DNA of 64,000 bases from contig CAWFPS010000002.1 of NCBI GenBank assembly GCA_963817905.1, positions 1,231,313 to 1,295,312 on the forward strand, in the 5' to 3' direction. The DNA comes from VRUE01 sp963817905. Lineage in GTDB: Bacteria > Actinomycetota > Thermoleophilia > Solirubrobacterales > 70-9. Positions 7,968-15,689 of this stretch are shown piece by piece; position 1 is the first letter of the stretch; the number at the start of each line of letters is the position of its first letter. The notes under the pieces are model-generated. The model saw nothing but the letters and a program-made list of their open reading frames with translations. It did no database searches and was not told where the DNA came from. Both the position numbers and the translations under genes were made by a program.

Positions 7968-7979
7968 GCGGTCGCGGCG

Positions 7980-8456
7980 CTACTTCGGGTTCTGCCCGCC
8001 GCTGCCGGCGGAGTTGACCTGGCCGCTCAGCCTGTTGACCCGCTGGGTCAGGTTCGTGACGCGGGTATTCACCGCGCTGACCTGCCTTTCGAGCGAGCCG
8101 ACGTCCTTGGTCAGCGTCGCGGTCTGTTCTAGGCTGGCGTCGAGCTTCGCCGTCTGTCGCTCGAGCTTGTCGAGGCGGTTGGAGAGGTTGGCGACCGCGC
8201 TGCGCGATTCCCTCGCCGCCTGCTGCGCGCGTCCCTGGGTTTCCGCCTGTTCCCCGGTCAGGCTCGCCTCGGCGATTCCCAGGCGGTCGACCAGGTTGGA
8301 GAGCTCGCTGGTGATTTCGTCGACCGACTGCTGGGTAGCGGCGTCGTCGCTGGCGCTCTTGGCGTTGAAGGCGACGATCAGAGCGATCGCGCCAAGCACG
8401 AGGCCGAGGGCGGCGATCGCGATCAGCGTCCAGGATTGACGGCTTTCTTTCTCCAC
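7980..8456 (-). CDS. Membrane-anchored coiled-coil protein
   Basis: A 158-residue protein with a single N-terminal membrane helix (residues about 9-30, WTLIAIAALGLVLGAIALIVAF). A long predicted coiled coil follows to about residue 145, rich in Leu/Val heptads (LSNLVDRLG, LSNRLDKLERQTAKL, LTKDVGSLERQVSAVNTRV). A short Gly/Ser/Asn tail ends it. No enzymatic motif is present. It lies 12 bases from the convergent HDOD-LuxR gene and 24 bases beyond the stop of the response-regulator gene on the same strand, so the two may share a transcript. Its function is unknown; a scaffold or envelope sensor role is only a guess. Confidence 0.75.
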   Translation of the reverse strand: MEKESRQSWTLIAIAALGLVLGAIALIVAFNAKSASDDAATQQSVDEITSELSNLVDRLGIAEASLTGEQAETQGRAQQAARESRSAVANLSNRLDKLERQTAKLDASLEQTATLTKDVGSLERQVSAVNTRVTNLTQRVNRLSGQVNSAGSGGQNPK

Positions 8457-8480
8457 TTACTCCTCCGGACTGGGTTGGGT

Positions 8481-9104
8481 TTACTCGATCAGGGACTCGC
8501 GCAGGGCGATCGCAACGGCGTGAGTTCGGTTCCTCGCGCCCAGCCGACCCAAGGCGTTCTTGGTGTGGGTCTTGATCGTTTCCTCGCTGAGGTCGAGCTC
8601 GCGGGCGGCGACCGTGGTCGATTCGCCGTTGGCCAGCAGCTGCAGGATTTCGCGCTGGCGTTTGGTCAATTTTCCGCGACTGCCGCGGGGCGGCACCTCG
8701 GGGTCGACGAAGCGTTCCTGGGCAAGGGCCGCCTCGACCGCCCGTAAGAGAAGTTCGGCCCCGGCGGTGCGCGAGATGTAGGCGCTGGCGCCGGCCTGAA
8801 GGGCGGCGCTGGCGAGGTGGCGCTCGGCCCGCTCGCCATGGGCGACGATGCCGAGCCCCGGCTCGGCTTTGAGCATCATCCGGATCGTCTCGGTGGCGCC
8901 GAGCGGCGCCGGGTCCAGCCCGTCGGGGCGGCGTCGCATGTCGACGATGGCGACGTCAATGCTGCCGATGTCGCGGACGAGGTCGATCGCCTCCTCGCGG
9001 CTGGCCGCCTCCTGGCACTCGAAGCTGTCCTGGAGGGTGCGGCGCACGCCGATCCGAACGATCGGGTGACCGTCGACGACAAGGCATTGTGGACGCTCGC
9101 TCAG
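8481..9104 (-). CDS. NarL/LuxR-family response regulator; start uncertain
   Basis: About 207 residues. The receiver domain starts CLVVDGHPIVRIGVRRTL and continues with DVAIVDMRRR, whose Asp is the likely phosphoacceptor. The C-terminal LuxR HTH reads LTKRQREILQLLANGESTTVAARELDLSEETIKTHTKNALGRLGA. No ATG, GTG or TTG opens this frame at the right place. The best same-frame choice is CTG at 9104. A 14-codon ORF starting ATG (MEPFAETHQEREQS) in the next frame ends in TGA overlapping that CTG. Either the CTG is translationally coupled, or a lost base makes the ORF the true N-terminus. No histidine kinase is adjacent. Confidence 0.75.
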   Translation of the reverse strand: MSERPQCLVVDGHPIVRIGVRRTLQDSFECQEAASREEAIDLVRDIGSIDVAIVDMRRRPDGLDPAPLGATETIRMMLKAEPGLGIVAHGERAERHLASAALQAGASAYISRTAGAELLLRAVEAALAQERFVDPEVPPRGSRGKLTKRQREILQLLANGESTTVAARELDLSEETIKTHTKNALGRLGARNRTHAVAIALRESLIE

Positions 9105-9215
9105 GACTGTTCCCGCTCTTGGTGGGTTTCGGCGAATGGCTCCATCGTCAGCCCTGGAGCCCAACTGCCCCGATCCTAACCGAGCCGGGTCCGGGCGGTG
9201 CGGTAGAAAGCTCTT

Positions 9216-9614
9216 GTGATCTCGATCACCTCGAAGTCGCGCTACGCCGTGGTCGCGATGGCGGAGCTGGCGCGCTCGGGCGAGCGCCCGGTGCCGATCA
9301 AGGAGCTGGCCGAACGGCGAGGCATCCCGGAGCAGTTCCTCGAGCAGCTTTTCTCGACCCTGCGCCGCGCTGGCCTGCTGACCAGCCATCGCGGCATGCG
9401 TGGCGGCTACACCCTCTCTCGGCCAGCCGAGGAGATCACCGTGCTCGAGGTGGTCCAGGCCCTCGACGGCAAGGTCGGCCAGGAGGCCGACGAGGCAGGC
9501 GGCATTTGGGCCGAGGGCGTGACCGCCCTGCGCAAGGTCTTCGGCCAAACCACAATCGCCGAAATAGCCCGCCGCGAGGCCGAGGCCGCCGGCAGCGGCA
9601 TGTATTTCATCTGA
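9216..9614 (+). CDS. Rrf2-family regulator, CymR-like
   Basis: A 132-residue winged-helix regulator: ISITSKSRYAVVAMAELARSG, IKELAERRGIPEQFLEQLFSTLRRAGLLTSHRGMRGGYTLSRP. It contains no cysteine at all, so it cannot hold the Fe-S cluster of IscR or NsrR. This fits CymR-type members, which control cysteine metabolism and bind O-acetylserine sulfhydrylase. The stop overlaps the cysK start by one base (ATGA), and cysE follows, so the likely job is sensing cysteine status through CysK and repressing its own operon. The GTG start at 9216 gives the usual N-terminus. Confidence 0.88.
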   Translation: MISITSKSRYAVVAMAELARSGERPVPIKELAERRGIPEQFLEQLFSTLRRAGLLTSHRGMRGGYTLSRPAEEITVLEVVQALDGKVGQEADEAGGIWAEGVTALRKVFGQTTIAEIARREAEAAGSGMYFI

Positions 9615-10537
9615 TGGGTATCGGGCCTAGCGCCGCGGCAGTCGTCGGCGATACGCCGGTGGTCTCGCTTTCGCGGCTCGCCGTCGGGTTGCCCGGGGAT
9701 GTCTGCGTCAAGCTCGAGCAGCTCAATCCGGGCGGCTCGGTTAAGGACCGGATCGGGGTGGCGATGATCGATGCGGCCGAGGCGGACGGGTCGGTCGAGC
9801 CGGGTAAGTCGGTGATCGTCGAGCCGACCAGCGGCAACACGGGAATCGCGCTGGCGATGGTCTGCGCGGCGCGCGGCTACGAGCTGATCCTGACCCTGCC
9901 GGAGGGGATGAGCCGCGAGCGCAGCAAGCTGTTGCGGGCCTACGGGGCGGAGGTGCGCGAGACGCCCTCGCTGGGCGGCATGACCGAGGCCGTGGAGCTG
10001 GCGGAAGCGATCTGCGAGCAGCGCAAGGGGTTCATGCCGCAGCAGTTCTCCAACCCGGCAAATCCGGCGGTGCACAGGCGGACGACGGCGGAGGAGATCT
10101 GGCGCGACACCGACGGCGAGGTCGGAGCCTTCGTCGCCGGCGTTGGCACCGGGGGGACGATCACCGGGGTCGGCCAGGTCCTGCGCGAGCGCAGTCCCGA
10201 GACCTTGATCGTCGCGGTCGAGCCGGCCACCTCGCCGGTCCTCTCGGGCGGCGTGCCCGGCCCACACAAGATCCAGGGCATCGGTGCCGGTTTCGTTCCC
10301 GAGGTGCTCGATCGCAGTGTCATCGACGAGGTCATCTCGGTCACCGACGAGGACGCGTTGGAGACGGCGCGACTCGTCGCCCAGCGCGAGGGCGTGCTCG
10401 CCGGCATCTCCGCCGGGGCGAACGTCAAGGCGGCGCTGGAGGTCGCGGCACGGCCGGCGATGAAGGGCAAGCGCGTAGTAACGATCGTCTGCGACTCGGG
10501 TGAGCGCTACGTGTCCCTACCCTTCTTCTCACCATGA
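9614..10537 (+). CDS. cysK: Cysteine synthase (O-acetylserine sulfhydrylase)
   Basis: A 307-residue PLP enzyme that makes L-cysteine from O-acetylserine and sulfide. The PLP lysine is in NPGGSVKDRIG (near residue 40). The substrate loop TSGNTG follows at about 75, and the phosphate-binding GVGTGGTITG at about 178. SAGAN and the terminal CDSGERY are also typical. The ATG at 9614 overlaps the regulator stop, and the stop overlaps the cysE start (ATGA again), so rrf2-cysK-cysE is a translationally coupled operon. CysK and CysE normally form the cysteine synthase complex. The C-terminus ends SLPFFSP, slightly different from the Ile-terminated CysE tail that binds it. Confidence 0.94.
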   Translation: MGIGPSAAAVVGDTPVVSLSRLAVGLPGDVCVKLEQLNPGGSVKDRIGVAMIDAAEADGSVEPGKSVIVEPTSGNTGIALAMVCAARGYELILTLPEGMSRERSKLLRAYGAEVRETPSLGGMTEAVELAEAICEQRKGFMPQQFSNPANPAVHRRTTAEEIWRDTDGEVGAFVAGVGTGGTITGVGQVLRERSPETLIVAVEPATSPVLSGGVPGPHKIQGIGAGFVPEVLDRSVIDEVISVTDEDALETARLVAQREGVLAGISAGANVKAALEVAARPAMKGKRVVTIVCDSGERYVSLPFFSP

Positions 10538-11268
10538 GTCGCTGGAAGAGGCTGGTCCACGAGGTGCGCGCCGACGTCGCCGCGGCGCGCGATCGCGATC
10601 CGGCCGCGCAGCAGGTCTCGAGCCTGGAGATCCTGCTCAGCTGGGGCGGTGTGCAGGCGTTGCTCGCCCACCGCCTGGCCCGCGCCTTGCTCGAGGCCGG
10701 TGTGCCGATCGCGCCGCGCATGCTCGCCTACCTGACCCGCTCGGTGACCGGGGTGGAGATCCACCCGGCGGCGACGATCGGGCCGGAGCTCTTCATCGAT
10801 CACGGCTCCGGCGTGGTGATCGGCGAGACCGCCGAGATCGGCAAGCGGGTGACGCTCTACCAGGGGGTGACCCTGGGCGGGACCGGTTTCCAGCGTGGCA
10901 AGCGCCACCCGACGCTCGGCGACAACGTCACGGTCGGATCCGGCGCCAAGCTGCTCGGCCCGATCGCCGTCGGCGACGGTGCCAAGATCGGCGCCAACAC
11001 CGTTGTGATCGAGGATGTGCCGCCGGGCGCCACCGTGGTCGGCAATCCGGGGCACCCGGTCAAGGTCGACGGCAAGCGGGTCGAGGGTCCCGATGCCGAC
11101 TGGATTCACCTGCCCGACCCGATCGCCGAGGCGATCAAGTCGCTCTCGCAGCGGATCGGCGAGCTGGAGCAGAGGCTGGCCGAGCTCGATGGCGGCGAGG
11201 GCCCCGCGGACGGCTCTCCCGCGGGGGAGATGCGCCAGCGCACCGGCCGCTCGACCGCCGGTGGCTGA
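10534..11268 (+). CDS. cysE: Serine O-acetyltransferase
   Basis: A 244-residue left-handed beta-helix acetyltransferase that converts serine and acetyl-CoA to O-acetylserine for CysK. The helical N-terminus is followed by hexapeptide repeats: GVEIHPAATIGPELFIDHGSGVVIGETAEIG, then GVTLGGTG and HPTLGDNVTVGSGAKLLGPIAVGDGAKIGANTVVIEDVPPGATVVGNP. The catalytic Asp-His pair is in FIDHG. The C-terminal extension of about 60 residues contains a short coiled coil (IKSLSQRIGELEQRLAEL) and does not end in the Ile that usually docks into CysK. Overlap with cysK by ATGA indicates coupling. Confidence 0.94.
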   Translation: MSRWKRLVHEVRADVAAARDRDPAAQQVSSLEILLSWGGVQALLAHRLARALLEAGVPIAPRMLAYLTRSVTGVEIHPAATIGPELFIDHGSGVVIGETAEIGKRVTLYQGVTLGGTGFQRGKRHPTLGDNVTVGSGAKLLGPIAVGDGAKIGANTVVIEDVPPGATVVGNPGHPVKVDGKRVEGPDADWIHLPDPIAEAIKSLSQRIGELEQRLAELDGGEGPADGSPAGEMRQRTGRSTAGG

Positions 11269-11316
11269 AGTAGCCTGCGGCTGAATTCTTCCCCGCACTC
11301 TCGGAAAGGGTTTCAC

Positions 11317-11919
11317 TTGCGCAAGCGCCTGCTTCTGCTCCCCTGCATCCTGATCCTCTCGGCCCTTGCGCTCGCGGCGTGCGGCAGTGGCAGCGGCGAA
11401 GAGGGCGAAGTCGAAGAAACGATCGAAATCTCGGCGACGAGCACCGATCCGGCCGACTGCAAGAAGCTCGAGACCCAGCAGTTCATGGAGCAGATATCGC
11501 AGGAAAGTGGCGCGGCCGCGGTAGAAGCGTGCGAAAGAGACGCGAAGGAAGAAAAAGGCGCCAAGTCCGTCAGCGTGGCCGAAGTCGAAGTCGACGGCTC
11601 GAGTGCGACGGCCGAAGCGGCGTTGACCGGGGGTAGCCTCGACGGGCAGACGGTTGAAGTCGGGCTGGTCAAGACGGGCGATCGGTGGCAGATGAACGAA
11701 GTCGTCAAGTTCACCGAGTTCGACCAGGGCAAGCTGGTCGAAGGCCTCGAAGAACGCCTCTCGAAGCAATCGTCTGGAGTCGACCCCAAGTTTGCCGCCT
11801 GCGCGATCGAAGCCTTCAAGGAAGGCTCCCAGGCGGAAGTCGAAGGACTGTTCTTCGGCAGCGCGTCGGGAGCGCTCGAAGAACTGTTCCAAGCCTGCGC
11901 CTCGAACCCGTCCGCGTAG
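11317..11919 (+). CDS. Predicted lipoprotein of unknown function
   Basis: A 200-residue exported lipoprotein. The signal peptide MRKRLLLLPCILILSALALAAC has a good lipobox (ALAAC), followed by an acidic, Gly/Ser-rich linker and a compact domain with four further cysteines. A central stretch (VSVAEVEVDGSSATAEAALTGGSLDGQTVEVGLVKTGDRWQMNEV) resembles the beta-rich domains common in actinobacterial lipoproteins of the DUF4878/NTF2-like kind, but assignment is only tentative. The start is TTG, chosen because it gives an intact signal peptide and has GAAAGGG just upstream. Glutamate is coded mostly by GAA, unlike the GAG-rich neighbours. Confidence 0.8.
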   Translation: MRKRLLLLPCILILSALALAACGSGSGEEGEVEETIEISATSTDPADCKKLETQQFMEQISQESGAAAVEACERDAKEEKGAKSVSVAEVEVDGSSATAEAALTGGSLDGQTVEVGLVKTGDRWQMNEVVKFTEFDQGKLVEGLEERLSKQSSGVDPKFAACAIEAFKEGSQAEVEGLFFGSASGALEELFQACASNPSA

Positions 11920-11957
11920 CGGCCGGACCGGCCGCGGCCGGGGCTATTCTCGGAGCG

Positions 11958-14207
11958 ATGCTGCAGATGGACTCCGAGAGCCCGCCCGAGGGGGGAGGGG
12001 CGCCGATCGAAGCCGGCGCCGATCGCGCCGAGCGCCTGCTCGCCGGGCTCAACGATCCCCAGCGCCAGGCCACGATCCACGGCGAGGGGCCGTTGCTGGT
12101 CCTCGCCGGCGCCGGCTCGGGCAAGACCCGCGTGCTCACCCACCGGATCGCCTACCTGCTCGCGACCGGCGCCGCCCGTCCGGGCGAGATCCTGGCGATC
12201 ACCTTCACCAACAAGGCGGCGAGTGAGATGCGCGAGCGGGTCGGGGCGCTGGTCGGCCGTTCCGTGCGGGCGATGTGGGTGACGACCTTCCACTCCGCCT
12301 GCGCCCGGATGCTGCGCGCCGACGCCGAGAAGCTCGGCTACGCCCGCACCTTCACGATCTATGACGAGTCGGACTCGCTGCGCATGCTCAAACGCTGCAT
12401 GGCCGAGCTGCGGATCGACCCGAAACGCTACCCGCCACGGGCGCTGCGCTCCCAGGTCTCAGGCGCCAAGAACAAGCTCGTCGACCCTGCCGCCTACGCG
12501 CAGGCCCAGGGCAGCGTCTTCGAGGAAACAGCGGCCGCCGTCTACGAGCTCTACGAGAAGCGCATGCTCGAGGCCAACGCGATGGACTTCGACGACCTGC
12601 TCGTGCGTACGGTCGACTTGCTTGAACGCTCCGAGGAAGCGCGCAAACGCTGGCGCCGCACCTTCCGCCACCTTCTCGTCGACGAGTACCAGGACACCAA
12701 CCACGCCCAGTACCGCCTCCTGCGGCTGCTCACCTCCGAGCACGGCAACCTGATGGTCGTCGGCGATGAGGACCAGTCGATCTACGGCTTCCGCCACGCC
12801 GACATCCGCAACATCCTCGACTTCGAGCGGGATTTCCCCGAGGCCGAGGTGGTCAAGCTCGAGCAGAACTACCGCTCGACCCAGACGATCCTCTCGGCGG
12901 CCAACGCGGTGGTTGAGCGCAACCGCGAGCGGCGGCCGAAGCAGCTCTGGACCGAGATCTCCGGCGGCGAGCCGGTGCGCCTCTCCGAGCTCTCCGACGA
13001 GCACGAGGAGGCGCGCTGGGTGGCCGGGGAGATCGAGCGTCTTGGCGAGGAGGACGGGGTCAAGCGTGAGGATGTCGCCGTCTTCTACCGGACCAACGCG
13101 ATGAGCCGGGTGCTGGAGGACACGCTCAACCGCTTCGACGTGCCCTACCAGGTGATCGGCGGGACGAAGTTCTACGAGCGGGCCGAGGTCAAGGACGCGG
13201 TCGCCTATCTCAGCCTGCTCGCCAACCCTGCCGACCTCGTCTCCTTCATCAGGGTCGTCAACTCGCCCCGCCGCGGAATCGGCAATACGACCCAGGGCCG
13301 CCTCTCCGCCCACGCCAACACGACGGGCGCGACGATCTGGGAGGTGCTGGAGCGGGTCGAGGAGGTCCCGGGCCTGAACGGCGCCGCGATCAAGGCCGTC
13401 TCCCGCTTCTACGAGACGATGGCCGGGCTGCGCGAACGGGCAGATGAGGAGGGGCCGGTCGCGGGCCTGCTTGAGGCGGTCCTCAACGAGAGCGGCTACC
13501 TCGAGGCGCTCTCGGCCGAGCGCACGATCGAGGCTGAGGGCCGGGCCGAGAATCTCGAGGCGCTCGTTGCCGGTGCCGCCGAGTTCGACATCGAGCGCCA
13601 GCGCGAGGGGGAGAGCGAGGTGCCACCGCTGGAGGAGTACCTGCAGCAGATCTCGCTCTACAGCGAGCAGGACGGCCTGCAGGCCGAGGAGTCGCTGATT
13701 ACGCTGATGACCCTGCACAACGCCAAGGGGCTCGAGTACGACACGGTCTTCATCGTCGGCTGCGAGGACGGCTCCTTTCCCCACATGCGGGCGTTGGAAG
13801 AGGGTGGGGAAGAGGAGGAGCGGCGGCTCTGTTACGTCGGCATCACCCGTGCCCGCCGCCGGCTCTACATGACCTGGGCCCGCGAACGCAGCCTCTTCGG
13901 CCGCTCCGAGCGAAACCTTCCCTCGCGCTTCACCGACGAGCTTCCGGCCGAGCTGACCGAGCGGCACTCGAGCGCGCCCGGGTCGGCCGGAGGGATCGGC
14001 TGGAGCTCCGGCGAGGAGGCGGCCGCGGCGCCGGTCGAGCCCGGGCCGACGCTGGAGCTGCGCACCGGGGACGACGTCATCCACGCCAGCTTCGGCGACG
14101 GCGTGGTGACCGCGGTTGAGCCTGGCGGCGTGGTCGTCGTCCGCTTCTCCAGCGATGGCGGCGAGCGTAAGCTGATGGCCGACTACGCACCGATCAGGAG
14201 GCGGTAG
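11958..14207 (+). CDS. pcrA: ATP-dependent DNA helicase, UvrD/PcrA family
   Basis: A 749-residue superfamily 1A helicase acting in repair and replication. Motifs run in order: Q-motif LNDPQRQA, Walker A GAGSGKT, FTNKAASEMRERV, TTFHSACARMLR, motif II LVDEYQDTN, VGDEDQSIYGFRHAD, EQNYRST, LMTLHNAKGLEYDTVF and CYVGITRARRRLY. The C-terminal 50 residues (IHASFGDGVVTAVEPGGVVVVRF) form the Tudor-like domain that binds RNA polymerase in PcrA. The ATG at 11958 gives the normal family length; the longer in-frame extension overlaps the lipoprotein gene and is not credible. folD follows 2 bases after the stop. The family makes pcrA and uvrD hard to separate, and the Tudor tail favours pcrA. Confidence 0.93.
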   Translation: MLQMDSESPPEGGGAPIEAGADRAERLLAGLNDPQRQATIHGEGPLLVLAGAGSGKTRVLTHRIAYLLATGAARPGEILAITFTNKAASEMRERVGALVGRSVRAMWVTTFHSACARMLRADAEKLGYARTFTIYDESDSLRMLKRCMAELRIDPKRYPPRALRSQVSGAKNKLVDPAAYAQAQGSVFEETAAAVYELYEKRMLEANAMDFDDLLVRTVDLLERSEEARKRWRRTFRHLLVDEYQDTNHAQYRLLRLLTSEHGNLMVVGDEDQSIYGFRHADIRNILDFERDFPEAEVVKLEQNYRSTQTILSAANAVVERNRERRPKQLWTEISGGEPVRLSELSDEHEEARWVAGEIERLGEEDGVKREDVAVFYRTNAMSRVLEDTLNRFDVPYQVIGGTKFYERAEVKDAVAYLSLLANPADLVSFIRVVNSPRRGIGNTTQGRLSAHANTTGATIWEVLERVEEVPGLNGAAIKAVSRFYETMAGLRERADEEGPVAGLLEAVLNESGYLEALSAERTIEAEGRAENLEALVAGAAEFDIERQREGESEVPPLEEYLQQISLYSEQDGLQAEESLITLMTLHNAKGLEYDTVFIVGCEDGSFPHMRALEEGGEEEERRLCYVGITRARRRLYMTWARERSLFGRSERNLPSRFTDELPAELTERHSSAPGSAGGIGWSSGEEAAAAPVEPGPTLELRTGDDVIHASFGDGVVTAVEPGGVVVVRFSSDGGERKLMADYAPIRRR

Positions 14208-14209
14208 GG

Positions 14210-15058
14210 ATGGCAGCGAGGATCATCGACGGCAAGGCGGTCGCGGCGTCCGTGCGCGAGCGGGTGGCGGCGGAGGTGGCGGCCTTCGTGGCCGAGCGCG
14301 GCCGCTCCCCGGTCCTGGCCACGGTGATCGCCGGCGACGACCCGGCCTCCCAGGTCTACGTGCGCGGCAAGCACAAGGCCTGCGAGGAGGCGGGGATGCG
14401 CTCGGTTCACCACGGACTCGCCGCTGACACCACCGAGGGCGAGTTGCTCGAGCTGGTCGCCGCGCTCAACGACGATGACGATGTCGACGGAATCCTCGTC
14501 CAGCTGCCGGTCCCCGACCAGATCGACCCTGACCGGATCCTTGCCGAGCTCGACCCCGGCAAGGACGTCGATGGCCTCACGCCGGTCAACGCCGGCCTGC
14601 TCGCGCACGGGACGCCGGGCCTCGCACCGTGCACGCCATCGGGAGTGATGGAGCTGTTGCGCCGCGAGCAGGTGGCCCTCGAGGGCGCCGAGGCTGTGGT
14701 GGTCGGGCGCTCGAAGCTGGTCGGCGTTCCGGTCTCGCGCCTGCTGCTCGCCGCCAACGCGACCGTGACTGTCTGTCACTCGCGCACGCGCGACCTGGCA
14801 GCGACCTGCCGCCGTGCCGACGTCCTCGTCGTTGCCGCCGGCGCGCCGCGCCTGCTCGGCGCCGAGGCCGTCAAGCCGGGTGCGGTGGTGATCGACGTCG
14901 GTGTCAACCGCACAGAGGAGGGGCTTGTCGGGGACGTCGATTTCGGTCCCGCCAGCGTGATCGCCTCGGCGATCACGCCAGTGCCAGGTGGGGTTGGACC
15001 GATGACGATCGCGATGCTGCTCGTCAATACGCTGGCCGCCGCCCGAGCCCGCGTGTAG
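14210..15058 (+). CDS. folD: Methylenetetrahydrofolate dehydrogenase / cyclohydrolase
   Basis: A 282-residue bifunctional enzyme that interconverts 5,10-methylene-THF, methenyl-THF and 10-formyl-THF. Blocks visible: VIAGDDPASQVYVRGKHKACEEAGM (the K in the active site), DGILVQLPVPDQID, KDVDGLTPVNAG, PCTPSGVMELLRR, VVVGRSKLVGVPVSRLLL (nucleotide-binding), ATVTVCHSRT, GAVVIDVGVNR and TPVPGGVGPMTIAMLLVNT. Length and motifs are complete. It starts two bases after pcrA, so the two are probably cotranscribed. Confidence 0.95.
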   Translation: MAARIIDGKAVAASVRERVAAEVAAFVAERGRSPVLATVIAGDDPASQVYVRGKHKACEEAGMRSVHHGLAADTTEGELLELVAALNDDDDVDGILVQLPVPDQIDPDRILAELDPGKDVDGLTPVNAGLLAHGTPGLAPCTPSGVMELLRREQVALEGAEAVVVGRSKLVGVPVSRLLLAANATVTVCHSRTRDLAATCRRADVLVVAAGAPRLLGAEAVKPGAVVIDVGVNRTEEGLVGDVDFGPASVIASAITPVPGGVGPMTIAMLLVNTLAAARARV

Positions 15059-15092
15059 TGTCGATTCGACCCCTACCCCGACGGAGGAAGAG

Positions 15093-15584
15093 ATGGAACT
15101 AGACAGGTTGAGTCCCGGCGAGAAGATCGCAGGAGTGTCCGCGATCCTGCTCTTCATCTTCATGTTCTTCGAGTGGTTCGGAGTCGAAGTCACCGGCATC
15201 AGCGGCTTCTCGGGAAGCATTCCGGGCGAAGGGGGGAACGCTTGGGACGCCCTCGACTACATCCCGATCGTGCTCGTCTTGACGATCGTCGCTGCGCTGG
15301 TGATGGTGGGCCTGAGGCTCGCCGATTCGGCGGTCGAGCCGGTCGTGCCTCTGAGCGTTGTTGTCGCCCTCCTCGGGGCGCTGTCGGTTCTGCTCATCGT
15401 CTTCCGCATCGTCGACCCGCCGAGCTTCGGCAGCTTCGGCGGAGTCTCCATCGACGCAACGCTCAGCATCGGGATCTTCCTCGGCCTGATCGCGGCGGGC
15501 GGCATCGCCTACGGCGGCTACGCGGCCATGCGCGACGAAGGGATCACTTTCGGCGATGTGGCCGATCAGTTGTCCCGGCGGTAG
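15093..15584 (+). CDS. Four-helix membrane protein of unknown function
   Basis: A 163-residue integral membrane protein with four hydrophobic segments at about 13-32 (ISAILLFIFMFFEWFG type), 55-75, 85-105 and 120-142. It begins with a short amphipathic N-terminus (MELDRLSPGEKIAGVSA) and has an extracellular loop with FSGSIPGEGGNAWD. The pattern of an N-terminal LSPGEKI followed by TM segments is seen in small Thermoleophilia membrane proteins, but no function is known. It has its own purine-rich RBS (GGAGGAAGAG) and lies 34 bases after folD. A 26-bp hairpin follows. Confidence 0.8.
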   Translation: MELDRLSPGEKIAGVSAILLFIFMFFEWFGVEVTGISGFSGSIPGEGGNAWDALDYIPIVLVLTIVAALVMVGLRLADSAVEPVVPLSVVVALLGALSVLLIVFRIVDPPSFGSFGGVSIDATLSIGIFLGLIAAGGIAYGGYAAMRDEGITFGDVADQLSRR

Positions 15585-15612
15585 CTGGTGCGAATAGCGG
15601 GTTCACGGTAGG

Positions 15613-15689
15613 GAGGGCCGGGTAACCCCTCCCAGAACGAGCGGCCGGTGGCCGCTCTTGAGTGTTCTGGGAGGGGTTACCCGGCCCTC
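15613..15689. terminator. Perfect 26-bp hairpin between convergent genes
   Basis: Arms 15613-15638 and 15664-15689 are perfectly complementary, and the loop contains a second hairpin (GAGCGGCC-GGT-GGCCGCTC). It separates the membrane protein from the convergent GMC oxidoreductase. The right arm encodes the last four codons and the TAA stop of that oxidoreductase. It is suitable as a terminator for both strands. Confidence 0.75.
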
